Shown here in pieces: positions 17,631 through 28,449 of a DNA stretch of 42,498 nt. Source of the DNA: Betaproteobacteria bacterium (GTDB lineage Bacteria > Pseudomonadota > Gammaproteobacteria > Burkholderiales > Burkholderiaceae_C); NCBI GenBank assembly GCA_016868205.1, contig VGHR01000013.1, positions 1 through 42,498 on the forward strand. The letters are read 5' to 3'. Each line of letters starts with the position of its first letter. The stretch's first letter is position 1. A model generated the notes under the pieces. That model made no database searches. It was not told the DNA's origin and saw only the letters and a list, made by a program, of their open reading frames with translations. A program made the position numbers and the translations under genes.

Positions 17631-18023
17631 CTATTCGGGTACCACCGCCGTGACTTCGATCTCCACCTTGGCCCGATCTTCGATGAGGGCACTGACTTCA
17701 ACAGCGGTCATGGCGATGCTAAAACTACCGATAGTGGCGCGAAAAATACGACCAATTTCAGCCGAAGCCTCGAGATACTCGCGCTTGCTGGTCACATACC
17801 AGGTCATACGCACGATATGCCCCGGTTGGGCGCCACCTTCGCGCAAGACCGCCACCACATTGTCCAGCGCCTGTTGCACCTGGCCCGCCATGTCGTCGGT
17901 ATGAAACACCCCCTGTGCATCCCAGCCGACCATGCCGGCCACGAAAACCATGCGGCCGTGCGCGGCCACCCCGTTGGCATACCCCTTGGGTCGCGGCCAG
18001 CCCGCCGGAAGCAAGACCTGCAT
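17631..18023 (-). CDS. RidA/YjgF/Rut-family protein (enamine/imine deaminase-like)
   Basis: About 130 residues from the ATG at 18023, which has AGGAG 8 bases upstream. Longer in-frame starts would run into the acyl-CoA dehydrogenase gene. The fold is seen from GRMVFVAGMVGWDAQGVF, MAGQVQQALDNVVAVLREGGAQPGHIVRMTWYV and the C-terminal VEIEVTAVVPE. Archetypal RidA uses an Arg near residue 105 with a CVEV-type motif; here the equivalent region reads MTAVEVSALIEDRAKVEIE, where the short VEVSAL stretch is recognisable but the Arg was not confirmed by alignment. The family hydrolyses enamines/imines and releases ammonia. Sitting in the same operon as an aminobenzoyl-CoA-type monooxygenase, it could deaminate the enamine made by ring reduction. 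That role is inference. Confidence 0.88.
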   Translation of the reverse strand: MQVLLPAGWPRPKGYANGVAAHGRMVFVAGMVGWDAQGVFHTDDMAGQVQQALDNVVAVLREGGAQPGHIVRMTWYVTSKREYLEASAEIGRIFRATIGSFSIAMTAVEVSALIEDRAKVEIEVTAVVPE

Positions 18024-18048
18024 TGTTTTACTCCTGAAGTCCGATTTC

Positions 18049-19212
18049 TTAGACGCCGCCCTTGAGCAATTCGCGCGCGATGATGAGCTGCTGCACCTCG
18101 GTGGCCCCCTCATAAATACGCAGCGCGCGGATCTCGCGGTACAGGCTTTCAACCATCAGGCCGCGGGTCACGCCCAGGCCGCCCCACAGCTGCACCGCTG
18201 CATCAATGACCTGCTGCGCGCTCTCGGTGGCCACCATCTTGGCCATCGCCGCTTCGCGCGTGACATTGCGGCCCTGGTCGCGCTGCCAGGCCGCGCGGTA
18301 GGTGAGCAAGGCGCTGCTGTCGATGGCCGTGGCCATCTGCGCCAGCTTGGCCTGCGTGAGCTGAAAGTCGGCCAGCACGCCGCCGAACATCTTGCGCGAC
18401 TGCGCGCGCGCAAGACCTTCATCGAGCGCGCGGCGGGCAAAGCCCAGAGCCGCAGCGGCCACCGAGGTGCGAAAGACATCCAGCGTGCGCATGGCGACCT
18501 TGAAGCCTTCGCCGGCTGCGCCCACACGCTGGCTGGCGGAAATGCGGCAGCCCGTGAACTTCAGGCGCGCCAGGGGGTGCGGCGCGATCACCTCGATGCG
18601 CTCGGCGATCTCGAAGCCGGGCGTGCCTGCCTCGACGATGAAGGCCGAGATGCCGCGCGCGCCGGGTGCTTCGCCGGTGCGGGCGAACACCACATAAAAG
18701 TCGGCAATGCCGCCGTTGGAGATCCAGGTTTTTTCGCCCTCGAGCACATACGCATCGCCCTCGGCGCGGGCGCTGCAACTCATGGCCGCCACATCCGAGC
18801 CCGCCTCGGGCTCGGAGAGGGCGAACGCGGCAATCGCCTCGCCCGAGGCCACGCGCGGCAGGTAGCGTGCGCGCTGCGCGGGCGTGCCGGCCAGCGAGAG
18901 AGCGCCCGAACCCAGGCCCTGCATGGCAAAGGCAAAGTCGGCCAGGCCGTTGTGCCGCGCCAGCGTCTCGCGGATCAGGCAGATGCTGCGCGTGTCGATC
19001 ACCTCGGCCGCGCCGCCGTGGCCCGTGCCGGCCACCGCATGGCGCAGCCAGCCGCCCTGTCCCAGGGTCTTGACCAGGGCGCGGCATTCGGCGTCGACAT
19101 CGTCGCCGTGGTGCGCGGCCCCATGTGTGCCGGCCCAGGCGTCCAGCGCGAGGGCCAGCTCACGGTGGTGCGGCTCGAAGAACGGCCAGTGCAGGTAGGA
19201 GCTTTCGGACAT
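18049..19212 (-). CDS. Acyl-CoA dehydrogenase of the aromatic-CoA operon
   Basis: About 387 residues from the ATG at 19212, which has GAGG 8-9 bases upstream; upstream in-frame starts overlap the hydratase gene. Acyl-CoA dehydrogenase signatures are [73 protein letters not shown] (the C-terminal Glu in IYEGATEV is the expected base). It would introduce a double bond into an acyl- or alicyclic-CoA and pass electrons to ETF. It starts 8 bases from the hydratase stop and is 26 bases from ridA, so all three are on one mRNA. The substrate is likely a reduced cyclohexane/cyclohexene carboxyl-CoA or its ring-opened product, by context only. Confidence 0.9.
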   Translation of the reverse strand: MSESSYLHWPFFEPHHRELALALDAWAGTHGAAHHGDDVDAECRALVKTLGQGGWLRHAVAGTGHGGAAEVIDTRSICLIRETLARHNGLADFAFAMQGLGSGALSLAGTPAQRARYLPRVASGEAIAAFALSEPEAGSDVAAMSCSARAEGDAYVLEGEKTWISNGGIADFYVVFARTGEAPGARGISAFIVEAGTPGFEIAERIEVIAPHPLARLKFTGCRISASQRVGAAGEGFKVAMRTLDVFRTSVAAAALGFARRALDEGLARAQSRKMFGGVLADFQLTQAKLAQMATAIDSSALLTYRAAWQRDQGRNVTREAAMAKMVATESAQQVIDAAVQLWGGLGVTRGLMVESLYREIRALRIYEGATEVQQLIIARELLKGGV

Positions 19213-19220
19213 GGATCGCC

Positions 19221-20062
<842 letters not shown>

Positions 20063-20066
<4 letters not shown>

Positions 20067-22405
20067 GAGGAACTCCTTTCGCCCTGAGCGGCTTTTTCGC
20101 GCTGAAAACCAGCCTCCAGCTGCGCCTTGGCCGACACATACTGCCGCGGCCAGCTCACCGGTGCGTAGCCAATGCGGGCGGCCTCGGTCAAGGTCCAGGC
20201 TGGATTGGCCAGATGGGGGCGAGCCACCGCGCACAAATCAGCGCGGCCTGCGGCCAAAATACTGTTGGCATGGTCGGCCTCGGAAATCGCGCCCACCGCA
20301 ATCGTGGCAATGCCTGCCTCCTGCCGGATGCGGTCGGAAAACGGCGTCTGGAACATGCGGCCGTACACCGGCTTTTCCTTCTTGCTCACCTGACCGGAGG
20401 AGCAGTCGATCATGTCGGCGCCGGCCGCCTTGAAGGCCCGCGCGATCTCCACCGCGTCACTGGGCGTGATGCCGCCTTCAACCCAGTCGTGCGCCGAGAT
20501 GCGCACCGAAATCGGCTTGTCGGCCGGCCAGGCCGCACGCACGGCGGCAAACACCTCCAGCGGATAGCGCAGACGCTTGTCCAGGCTGCCACCGTACGCG
20601 TCGCGGCGGTGGTTGGTCAGCGGCGAAATAAAGCTCGAGAGCAGGTAGCCGTGCGCGCAGTGCAACTCCAGCCAGTCAACGCCCGCCTCGGCGGCAGCAC
20701 GGGTGCTGACCACAAACTGGTCGCGCACCTGGTCCATATCGGCCCGGGTCATGGCCCGCGCTGTCTGGCTCACGCCTTCCAGGTACTGCTGCTCCGACGC
20801 CGCCAGCAGCGGCCAGTTGAGCTCTGGCCCCCCCTCGGGCAGAGGCTGATCGATACCGTCCCAGGCCCGACGCGTGGAGGCCTTGGGGCCGGCGTGGCCG
20901 ATCTGGACGCCGAACCTGGCGTCGGTGTGCTTGTGGATCCAGTCGGCGATGCGGGCAAATCCAGCCGTGTGCGAGGCGTTGTAAAGACCGGGGCAACCCG
21001 GCGTAATGCGGCCCTCGGGACTGACGCAGGTCATCTCGGCAAACACCAGGCCCGCCCCACCCATGGCGCGCGCACCCAGGTGCACCAAGTGATAGTCGCC
21101 CACCAGGCCATCGACCGCCGAGTATTGCGCCATGGGCGAGACGACGATGCGATTTTTCAGCGTGAGGCCGCGCACGGTGTAGGGCGTGAACATGGGTGGC
21201 GGCGGCAGTGCACCGACCGTCACGCCGGCCCGCTCGGCGAACCACTTCTCGTAGTCCTCCAGCCAACCCCTGTCGCGCAGGCGCAGGTTCTCGTGACTGA
21301 TACGCTGGCTGCGGGTCAGCATCGAATACATAAACTGCTCGGGCTCGAACGGGTCGCAATAGCGCATACCGCAGACCTCGAACCATTCCATGGCGTTCCA
21401 GGCGGCGTTTTGGATGCGCAGCGTCTCCACCCGACGCGCCTCCTGATAGGCCTTGAGCACTTCGGGTAGGCGAGCCGGATCGTCGCCCAGGCGCTTGAAC
21501 TGCCGGGTCAGCTCGATCGCGTCCTCGATGGCCAGCTTGGTGCCCGAACCGATGGCAAAGTGCGCCGTGTGGACCGCATCCCCCATGAGCACCACATGGC
21601 TGCCGTGATTGTTTTTGAGCCACCAATGACCACAAACCACACGCTGGAAATTGAGCCAGGCCGAACCGCGCAGGTGGCGCGCATTGGTCATGAGCTTGGC
21701 ACCCTGCAGGTTCTTGGCAAAGATCTGCTCACAAAACGCGATGGACTGCTCCTGATCGGCCTGGTCCAGGCCATGGGCCAACCACACCTGCTCGGGACAC
21801 TCTACGATGAAAGTGGTGGTCTTGTCGTCGAACTTGTAGACATGGGCCGCAAACCAACCGTGTTCGGTTTTCTCGAACAAGAAGGTAAAGGCGTCGTAGA
21901 GCTTGTGCGTGCCCAGCCAGATGAAACGATTGGGCCGCGTGACGATGTCCGGTTGAAAGACATTGGCATACTGGGTGCGAATCTTGGAGTTGATACCGTC
22001 GCAGGCAATGATCAGGTCGGCGTCGGGGTAGTCCAGGTCGCTGTCGACTTCAGCCTCGAACACCAGAGTGACGCCCAGCGCCTCGCAACGCGCCTGCAGA
22101 ATGTTGAGCAATTTCTTGCGGCCGATGCCCACAAAGCCATGACCGCCCGAGCGGATCACCCGGCTCTTGAAATGCAGCTCGATGTCGTCCCAGTGATTAA
22201 AGGCCTCCTGAATGGTGTCGGCTGTGGGCCGGTCCCAGGCACGCATGTTGTCCATGGTGGCATCGGAAAACACCACGCCCCAGCCAAAGGTGTCGTAGGG
22301 CTTGTTACGCTCGACCACCGTGATGTCGTGCCGAGGATCGAGCTGCTTCATCAGCAGAGCAAAGTACAAACCGGCTGGCCCGCCGCCAATACAAACAATC
22401 TTCAT
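20063..22405 (-). CDS. Two-domain anthraniloyl-CoA (2-aminobenzoyl-CoA) / salicylyl-CoA monooxygenase-reductase
   Basis: A 780-residue natural fusion. Residues 1-390 are a class A FAD monooxygenase ([15 protein letters not shown] at the N-terminus, [32 protein letters not shown]). Residues about 400-770 are an Old-Yellow-Enzyme-type FMN oxidoreductase ([68 protein letters not shown]). This layout is that of 2-aminobenzoyl-CoA monooxygenase/reductase, which hydroxylates and then reduces the dearomatised ring of anthraniloyl-CoA; databases also call such proteins bifunctional salicylyl-CoA 5-hydroxylase/oxidoreductase. It starts at ATG 22405 with AGGAG 6 bases upstream and leads the operon with a hydratase, acyl-CoA dehydrogenase, RidA and gcdH. 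The matching acid-CoA ligase is not in the window, so anthranilate versus salicylate is open. Confidence 0.93.
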
Positions 22406-22467
22406 GAGAGCTCCTAGGCCCGGGCCGCACCCGATGCGAACCGAGACAGCCGCAGTGACGGCCAGTA

Positions 22468-22489
22468 TTTATAGTTTAGGCCTAAACTA
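22468..22489 (-). promoter_or_regulatory. Promoter and perfect 18-bp palindrome upstream of the anthraniloyl/salicylyl-CoA operon
   Basis: TAGTTTAGGCCTAAACTA (22472-22489) is its own reverse complement over 18 bases. On the minus strand it abuts and overlaps TATAAA (22473-22468), a good -10 box about 60 bases from the monooxygenase start. A repressor bound to the palindrome would block the promoter. The size and style fit a MarR-type operator, and MarR proteins commonly sense aromatic CoA esters or acids; no MarR gene is adjacent, so the regulator is unknown. Confidence 0.65.
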
Positions 22490-22545
22490 ATTACCCTTCA
22501 AGGCGCTGCCTCGAAGCAGGCGGCCAAGCGCCCAAGGATGAGCTG

Positions 22546-22573
22546 TTGCAAAAGCCGCTCTTCCCAAGATAAT
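22546..22573 (+). promoter_or_regulatory. Sigma-70 type promoter of the hybrid kinase gene
   Basis: TTGCAA (22546-22551) and GATAAT (22568-22573) are separated by 16 bases on the plus strand. They lie about 85 bases upstream of the chosen kinase start. Both boxes match the consensus at five of six or four of six positions, so this is a reasonable but unproven promoter. Confidence 0.5.
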
Positions 22574-22657
22574 TAATTGCGGCAACATATTTCGACCGGG
22601 CAAAAAAAAGTCTTACAGGTGCCCCCCCGCTTATTGGCGGTACCGGAAAGCACACCC

Positions 22658-24940
22658 ATGCCCGAATCGAATAGGCCCGAACACGATGGCACCGGCTTGG
22701 AAACGATCCGGCGACTGTTTCTCGACAGCCCGACTCCAATGGCCTTGTGGCTGGCCGACGCCGGCCCGGCGCAGTTCAACCAGCCCTGGCTCCATCGGGC
22801 CGGACTGGAGCCCGCAGCCTTGTGGCCGGCCATTCAACCCCAGACGCAGCAGGCGCTGCTGAGCGGGCAAGCCCAGCTTGCAGAGGCGGGGCCCACCAAC
22901 GCGGTTGCCGACGGGCGCTACAGCTTCCACCCCCTGCACGAGGGCGACGCCAAGCACCTGGCTGCGCTGGTTCAGTCCATGAACCTGGGCTACTGCCTCG
23001 TGGAAGTACTTGAGGCAAACCCGGGAGACATGCCCGACCATCGCTACCTGGACTTCAATCGGGCCTTCACCGAGCACTCGGGAATGGCGGTTACGCCTGG
23101 AGCGCGTAATTCTGAGATCTCCTCCCACCGGGAACCTTTCTGGCCCCAAGCCTTTCAGGATGTTCTGGCCACGGGCTGTGCGCTCACAAGCACCGTGGTC
23201 ATGACCCATGTGGATCGGGCCTTCAAGACTTGCATCATGCGCGTGGGGGGAGCGGGCAGTCGAACGCTCGCTGTCCTGCTGGAGAATGTCACCGCGCAAC
23301 ACCACGCCACCCAATTGCTCGTGCGCAGCGAGCAAACGGCTCGCGCGGCGCAGGCGCGCGCCGACACCGAGCAAAGCCGCCTGGCTGCCGTGGTCGATGC
23401 CGCCCCGGCTGCGGTGGTGGTGGTGGATCGGGGGCCCCATGTGATTCTGGCCAACGCCTGCGCCAAGCGACTCTGGGGGGATATACGCACCGAACATCTG
23501 GGGACCTGGACCGTCTACTGGGCCGATGGCAGTCCGCGACATGGGCAGCGGCTCGCGACTTCACAGTGGCCTCTGCACCGGGCCCTGATGGTCGAATCTT
23601 CGACGGAAGATTTGCGTATTATCTCGCCCAGGGACCGTCAGGAGCAAGGGGTTTTTCTTTGCTCGGCCGTTCCCATCTGGAGCGCCGATGGCCGCATCGA
23701 AGGCGCAGTGGTTGTGTCGGTCGACATCACCGACCGCATCGAAGCCGAGCAGGCACTCAAAAGGAGCCTCGGAGACAGAGACCTGTTTTTGGCCATGCTG
23801 GCGCACGAGTTGCGCAACCCGCTGGCGCCCATTCTCACGGCCGCCGATTTGATGAGCCAGCGTGAGCTGCCCCAAGCCAGCGCGGCGCAATGCAGCCAGT
23901 TGATTGCCCGGCAAGCCCGGCACATACCCGGGCTGATCGATGACCTGCTCGACAGCGCGCGACTCCACCATGGCCTGATCACCTTGGACCGCAGAGCGCT
24001 CACGCTCGGCCCGCTGATTGAAGAGGCCCTTGAACAATGCAGCGAGGCCCTCCAACGCTTTGGGCATCAAGTGATCCTGACGGCCCAACAGGACCCGATC
24101 CCTCTGAAGGCCGACCGCAAGCGACTGGTGCAGATTTTGGCCAACCTGATCAACAACGCAGCCAAGTACACCCCGGCGGGGGGTCGTATCGAGATTCGGT
24201 CGACCAGCGGCCCAGAGGGTATCGAGGTGAGCGTGATCGATAACGGCATAGGCATGAGCCAGGAAACGCTGTGCAAGGCCTTCGACTTGTTCGGTCAGGC
24301 CGAACGCTCCCCCGATCGCCAGGAAGGCGGGCTGGGGCTGGGCCTGCCCCTGGCGAAAAAGCTGGTGGACTTGCACGGCGGCCAAATCACCGCCCGCAGC
24401 GCAGGACACGGCCAGGGCAGTTGCCTGACCGTGTGGCTACCCGCCGCGCCGGTCGACCAGGCCCCTGCAGCGCCCGAACAGCAAGCGCCCGCCCGGGGTC
24501 CGGGGCTGCGCGTTCTGCTGGTGGACGACAACAAGGATGCTGCCGCAACCCAGGCCCTGTACCTGCAAGCCTGCGGCCACCTCTGCGCAACAGCCCACGA
24601 CGCAGAGGCGGCACTGGCGCTGGCGGCGCGGTTTCAACCTCAGGCCTGTGTGCTGGACATCGGACTGCCGGGCATGGACGGTCGGCAACTGGCGCAGCGG
24701 CTGCGATCACGCCCGGAAGGAGCTCAGGACCTGATGCTGGCCCTCAGCGGCTACGCGCATGCGGACGATCAGCACAGCGCGCTCCAGGCCGGCTTCGACC
24801 ACTATCTGGTCAAGCCGGTCGATATCGATCAGCTCACCACGCTACTCGACCGCTTCGAGCGCGCTCAGACCGCCCCATCGCCTGCCCCCGGTCCGCGCCG
24901 CAACCGGGCGGCGCGGACGGACCGGCCGAATGCGGCATGA
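22658..24940 (+). CDS. PAS-containing hybrid sensor histidine kinase with C-terminal receiver
   Basis: About 760 residues from the ATG at 22658, chosen because GGAAAG lies 8 bases upstream; the longer frame opens with TTG. The order is: a PAS-like region (about 15-110), a second PAS-like region (about 110-220), a coiled linker, a PAS domain beginning [17 protein letters not shown] (about 245-360), then HisKA with [15 protein letters not shown] (His383). HATPase_c follows, with [25 protein letters not shown] and [20 protein letters not shown] receiver (about 620-735) ends the protein, with VLLVDDNKD, phospho-acceptor Asp667 in [12 protein letters not shown] and Lys719 in LVKPVD. No membrane helices are seen, so sensing is cytoplasmic. 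It needs a downstream phosphotransfer partner. Its divergence from the aromatic-CoA operon makes a regulatory link possible but unproven. Confidence 0.92.
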   Translation: MPESNRPEHDGTGLETIRRLFLDSPTPMALWLADAGPAQFNQPWLHRAGLEPAALWPAIQPQTQQALLSGQAQLAEAGPTNAVADGRYSFHPLHEGDAKHLAALVQSMNLGYCLVEVLEANPGDMPDHRYLDFNRAFTEHSGMAVTPGARNSEISSHREPFWPQAFQDVLATGCALTSTVVMTHVDRAFKTCIMRVGGAGSRTLAVLLENVTAQHHATQLLVRSEQTARAAQARADTEQSRLAAVVDAAPAAVVVVDRGPHVILANACAKRLWGDIRTEHLGTWTVYWADGSPRHGQRLATSQWPLHRALMVESSTEDLRIISPRDRQEQGVFLCSAVPIWSADGRIEGAVVVSVDITDRIEAEQALKRSLGDRDLFLAMLAHELRNPLAPILTAADLMSQRELPQASAAQCSQLIARQARHIPGLIDDLLDSARLHHGLITLDRRALTLGPLIEEALEQCSEALQRFGHQVILTAQQDPIPLKADRKRLVQILANLINNAAKYTPAGGRIEIRSTSGPEGIEVSVIDNGIGMSQETLCKAFDLFGQAERSPDRQEGGLGLGLPLAKKLVDLHGGQITARSAGHGQGSCLTVWLPAAPVDQAPAAPEQQAPARGPGLRVLLVDDNKDAAATQALYLQACGHLCATAHDAEAALALAARFQPQACVLDIGLPGMDGRQLAQRLRSRPEGAQDLMLALSGYAHADDQHSALQAGFDHYLVKPVDIDQLTTLLDRFERAQTAPSPAPGPRRNRAARTDRPNAA

Positions 24941-24968
24941 TCTCGGCTTGCCAACTTGGAGGCCCATC

Positions 24969-26636
24969 ATGCCCAGCGACATTGAGATAGCCCAGTCCAC
25001 CCCCCTTCAGCCCATTGCCGACATCGCCCAGCGTCTAGGCCTGCCCGCCCAGGCCCTGGTGCCCTACGGCCATCACAAGGCCAAAATCACGCTGTCGCAT
25101 CTACGCGGCCTGGAGAGCCGGCCCAATGGCCGGCTGGTGCTGGTCACAGGCATCAACCCCACCCCCGCCGGCGAGGGTAAGACCACTACCACCGTGGGGC
25201 TGGGCGATGCCCTCAACCGGATAGGGCAACGCACAATCGTCTGCCTGCGCGAGCCCTCGCTGGGGCCGGTGTTTGGCCTCAAAGGCGGGGCCGCCGGTGG
25301 CGGGCGGGCGCAGGTGGTGCCGATGGAAGACATCAACCTGCACTTCACCGGCGATTTCCAGGCCATTGCCTTGGCGCACAACCTGTTGTCAGCCTTGATC
25401 GACAACCACATCCATCATGGCAATGCGCTGCGCATTGATGCGCGGCGCGTCAGTTGGAAGCGGGTGGTCGACATGAATGACCGTGCCCTGCGCGAGATCG
25501 TGGTTGGCATGGGCGGGCCGGGCAATGGCTATCCACGACAGGATGGCTTTGACATCGTGGTGGCCTCGGAGATCATGGCCATCCTGTGCCTGGCCACCAG
25601 CCTAAGCGACCTCAAGTCGCGCCTGTCGCGCATCGTCGTGGCCAGTTCGCTGGAGGGCCAGCCCATCACCGCCCAGGACTTACAAGCCACCGGGGCCATG
25701 ACCGCCCTGCTGCGCGATGCAATGGCGCCCAATCTGGTGCAGACCCTGGAGCACAACCCGGCCTTCATACATGGCGGACCGTTTGCCAATATTGCCCACG
25801 GCTGCAATTCGGTCATGGCCACCCGCAGCGCGCTCAAACTGGCCGACTGGGTGGTGACCGAGGCGGGCTTCGGCGCCGATCTGGGCGCGGAGAAGTTTCT
25901 CAACATCAAGTGCCGCAAATCGGGCCTTTGGCCTTCGGCCGCGGTGCTGGTGGCCAGCGTGCGGGCCCTGAAGTACCAGGGGGGCGCCGATGTCAAACAG
26001 TTGTCCAAGGAGGACCTGCCCCGGCTGGCCGCCGGGCTGGCCTCGCTGGAGCGCCACATTCAAAATGTCAGCCAGGTTTACGGCCTGCCCTGCGTGGTGG
26101 CCCTGAATCATTTTGTGCACGACACCGACGCCGAAGTGGCCCTGGTGCGCGAGCGGGTGGCTGGCACCCCCATGGTGGTGGCTCGTCACTGGGCTGAAGG
26201 AGGCGCCGGAGCCCAAGAGCTGGCCCAGGCGGTGGTGCAGTGCGCCAGCGCGCCTGATCCCACGCCCCATTTCCTCTACCCAGACTCAGCCACGCTCTGG
26301 GACAAGGCCGAGACCGTAGCGCGACGCGTGCATCGGGCCAAGGGGTTGGCGGCCAGCAGCAAGGTGCGCGCCCACTTGCAGAAACTGCAAGACCAGGGCT
26401 ACGGCCATCTGCCGGTGTGCATTGCCAAGACCCCTTATTCCTGGGGCACCGATCCCAAGCAATTGGGCGCCCTGGAAGGCCACGAAATCGATGTACGCGA
26501 AGTGCGACTGGCCGCCGGCGCCGAGTTCGTGGTGTTGATTTGCGGCGCCATCATGCCCATGCCCGGCTTGCCGGCACAACCGGCCGCTGCGTCCATCGAT
26601 GTGGACGAGGATGGACGCATCATCGGGCTGTTCTAG
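24969..26636 (+). CDS. fhs: Formate-tetrahydrofolate ligase
   Basis: About 555 residues from the ATG at 24969, which has TGGAGG 7-8 bases upstream. The upstream in-frame sequence is the tail of the kinase gene read in another frame. Family blocks are [21 protein letters not shown] (P-loop), [74 protein letters not shown] and [13 protein letters not shown]. It makes 10-formyl-THF from formate, ATP and THF, feeding one-carbon metabolism or assimilating formate. It starts 28 bases after the kinase stop in the same direction, so it may be read through from that promoter. A perfect stem-loop follows the stop. Confidence 0.96.
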   Translation: MPSDIEIAQSTPLQPIADIAQRLGLPAQALVPYGHHKAKITLSHLRGLESRPNGRLVLVTGINPTPAGEGKTTTTVGLGDALNRIGQRTIVCLREPSLGPVFGLKGGAAGGGRAQVVPMEDINLHFTGDFQAIALAHNLLSALIDNHIHHGNALRIDARRVSWKRVVDMNDRALREIVVGMGGPGNGYPRQDGFDIVVASEIMAILCLATSLSDLKSRLSRIVVASSLEGQPITAQDLQATGAMTALLRDAMAPNLVQTLEHNPAFIHGGPFANIAHGCNSVMATRSALKLADWVVTEAGFGADLGAEKFLNIKCRKSGLWPSAAVLVASVRALKYQGGADVKQLSKEDLPRLAAGLASLERHIQNVSQVYGLPCVVALNHFVHDTDAEVALVRERVAGTPMVVARHWAEGGAGAQELAQAVVQCASAPDPTPHFLYPDSATLWDKAETVARRVHRAKGLAASSKVRAHLQKLQDQGYGHLPVCIAKTPYSWGTDPKQLGALEGHEIDVREVRLAAGAEFVVLICGAIMPMPGLPAQPAAASIDVDEDGRIIGLF

Positions 26637-26637
26637 G

Positions 26638-26661
26638 GCCGCAGCCCTCAGGGGCTGCGGC
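26638..26661. terminator. Stem-loop between convergent fhs and methyltransferase genes
   Basis: GCCGCAGCCC (26638-26647) pairs perfectly with GGGCTGCGGC (26652-26661) around a 4-base loop. It starts one base after the fhs stop codon. The stop codon of the convergent methyltransferase gene (26648-26650) sits in the loop. No T run follows on either strand, so it is a GC-rich bidirectional candidate rather than a textbook intrinsic terminator. Confidence 0.55.
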
Positions 26662-27493
26662 GACCGGTGACCTGCAGCTGTGGGTCCTTGTTGAACTGCC
26701 CGACAAACTGTCCTGCCTGCACCTGCCCACGCAGCGCGTAGCTACGCCCGCCGTGGGAGAACTGCAGCTCCATTAAGCTGCCTTGCAATCGAGCGTTTTC
26801 TATCTCGGCAACGCGACGCCCATCGAAAAACACCTGCGCGTCAAAAAACTGCTTTTTCTGACGCAGCTGTGCCGACATCTGGCTCACACCGGGAACCCCG
26901 GAAAAGGTCCAGACGCCCTCAATCTGGGCCGGCACGATCCAGAGAAAAGCCATTTCACCGGTCGCACTGCGTATCTCCTGGTCGGGAATCCAGGATTCAA
27001 TGCGAAAGACATTGGACACCACGCGCGTCCCCGGTCGCATCTGCAACAGTCGCGGCATGAGCCGGGCATTGAGGGCTTCGCCCAGATAGAGGGTCACCAC
27101 CGTGGCCTCGGAGAAGTCTTCCACGAAGATATCGCCGCGCTTGAAGCTGACCAGGCGCTCGAGATCGGCGCGCCGGGCATTGCGCTTGGCCAGTTCCACC
27201 AAGTCAGGGTTGTATTCAATACCGACCGAGCGCACCCCGTACTTGCGCGCCGCCTCAATCGGGATAATGCCGTCGCCCGATCCGAGGTCGTAGACGATGT
27301 CCTGGGGCCCGACGCGTGCCGCCTCCAGCATCTTATGAACCATATCGACCTTGGAAGGGACCCACATGATGTCCTTGCCCGCCGTGGCCATGCGCAGCTG
27401 ATACTGCTCGTCGCCATAATTTTTACCAGCACAACCCAAAAGGGCGGCGCACACCAGCAGGCTCAGAACGATAAAGATTTTTTTTGGAATCAT
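26648..27493 (-). CDS. Class I SAM-dependent methyltransferase with a lipoprotein signal peptide
   Basis: About 281 residues from the ATG at 27493. The N-terminus MIPKKIFIVLSLLVCAALLGCAGK has a positive n-region, a hydrophobic core and a lipobox (LLGC, Cys near residue 21), predicting export and lipidation. Behind it lies a Rossmann-type methyltransferase: VYDLGSGDGIIPIEAARKYG (motif I), VGIEYNPDLVELAKRN (motif II) and KRGDIFVEDF, then MPRLLQMRPGTRVVSNVF. The pattern resembles the FAM173/DOT1-like lysine methyltransferase group. The C-terminal 80 residues form an extra beta-rich domain (GVWTFSGVPGVSQM to the end). SAM is not normally available outside the cytoplasm, so a methyltransferase fold with this signal is odd. 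It may be a repurposed fold or may stay uncleaved and face inward. Confidence 0.8.
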   Translation of the reverse strand: MIPKKIFIVLSLLVCAALLGCAGKNYGDEQYQLRMATAGKDIMWVPSKVDMVHKMLEAARVGPQDIVYDLGSGDGIIPIEAARKYGVRSVGIEYNPDLVELAKRNARRADLERLVSFKRGDIFVEDFSEATVVTLYLGEALNARLMPRLLQMRPGTRVVSNVFRIESWIPDQEIRSATGEMAFLWIVPAQIEGVWTFSGVPGVSQMSAQLRQKKQFFDAQVFFDGRRVAEIENARLQGSLMELQFSHGGRSYALRGQVQAGQFVGQFNKDPQLQVTGRRSP

Positions 27494-27592
27494 GGCAAGA
27501 TCAACGCCGCAGTCACAGCAGGACGCCGAGCGATTAGAACACCCCGCGGGGTCTGTCGGCTCCACGACGACACCGGTCGGGGCGCGCCGCTC

Positions 27593-28384
27593 TTACTGCG
27601 TGTAAACGCCGCCATCGACGATCAGGGTCTCGCCATTGACGAAGGCGGAGGCCGGACCCAGCAAAAACAGGATCGGCCCCACCATGTCGACGGGTTGTGC
27701 CATGCGCTTCATGGGCACGCGCTTGGCATACACCTCTTCGGCAATACCCTCGAACACCTGATCCCGGCCCGTACCACCGAGCAAAAAGGCGGTGTGAGTC
27801 AAGCCAGGGGCAATGGCGTTGACGCGTACGGCCGGGGCGTTCTCGCGGGCCATGCCCTTGACGAGCGCCACGATGCCAGCTTTGGCCGCACCGTAGTGAG
27901 CGTAGTTCTTGACCACATCGGCGGCCATGGTGGAAGCCACGCTCACCAGCGACGCCCCGCCACCGCGGGCGCGCAGTAGCGGCAAGGCTGCTCGCGCGCA
28001 AAGGTAGTGATTGCGCAGGTTGCCAGCAATGACCTCGTCAAAGACCTCGACGGGCAACTCGCGAATGGGCACAAAGCCCTTGAAGAATCCGGCCAGATTG
28101 ACAAAACCGTCGAGTACCGACCAGCGGGTTGACAACTCCGCAAAGGCGCGCTGGACGCTCGCGGCATCGCTGCCGTCGACCTCGATCGCGTGCACCCCCT
28201 CGGGCACGGGATGCTGGGCCAGCGAGGCCGGCAAGTCCAGCACCACCACCTGCACACCGGTGTCTCGCAGGGCCCGAACCACCTCGCGGCCCATACCCCC
28301 GCAGCCACCGACCACCGCCACCCGGGCGCCCGCGGGCGGGCCCAATCGTGAGGCATCAAAAGTCATCGTCGTCATCGAATACAT
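27593..28384 (-). CDS. SDR-family dehydrogenase, last gene of the carotenoid-oxygenase operon
   Basis: A 263-residue classical short-chain dehydrogenase. It has the dinucleotide loop VAVVGGCGGMGREVV (about 21-35), an acidic residue after beta2 (VVLDLPAS) suggesting NAD(H), NLAGFF in place of NNAG, Ser in VSVASTMAADV, and the catalytic YGAAKAG with VRVNAIAPGLTHT after it. The ending GETLIVDGGVYTQ is typical. It oxidises or reduces a hydroxyl/keto group of an unknown substrate. It follows the other SDR gene by 65 bases on the same strand. The ATG at 28384 is used, with GAGGGG about 10-12 bases upstream; ATGs at 28375 and 28366 are alternatives. Confidence 0.9.
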   Translation of the reverse strand: MYSMTTMTFDASRLGPPAGARVAVVGGCGGMGREVVRALRDTGVQVVVLDLPASLAQHPVPEGVHAIEVDGSDAASVQRAFAELSTRWSVLDGFVNLAGFFKGFVPIRELPVEVFDEVIAGNLRNHYLCARAALPLLRARGGGASLVSVASTMAADVVKNYAHYGAAKAGIVALVKGMARENAPAVRVNAIAPGLTHTAFLLGGTGRDQVFEGIAEEVYAKRVPMKRMAQPVDMVGPILFLLGPASAFVNGETLIVDGGVYTQ

Positions 28385-28449
28385 CGCATAAAAATCCCCT
28401 CGTCAAGGGTGGGAGAAACCGGCATCGTCAAGGATCTGGCGGCCATGGT

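Noticed and set aside
20213..21469. 418-residue rightward open frame over the monooxygenase-reductase
   Set aside because: Antisense shadow of the OYE domain and linker; no signature.
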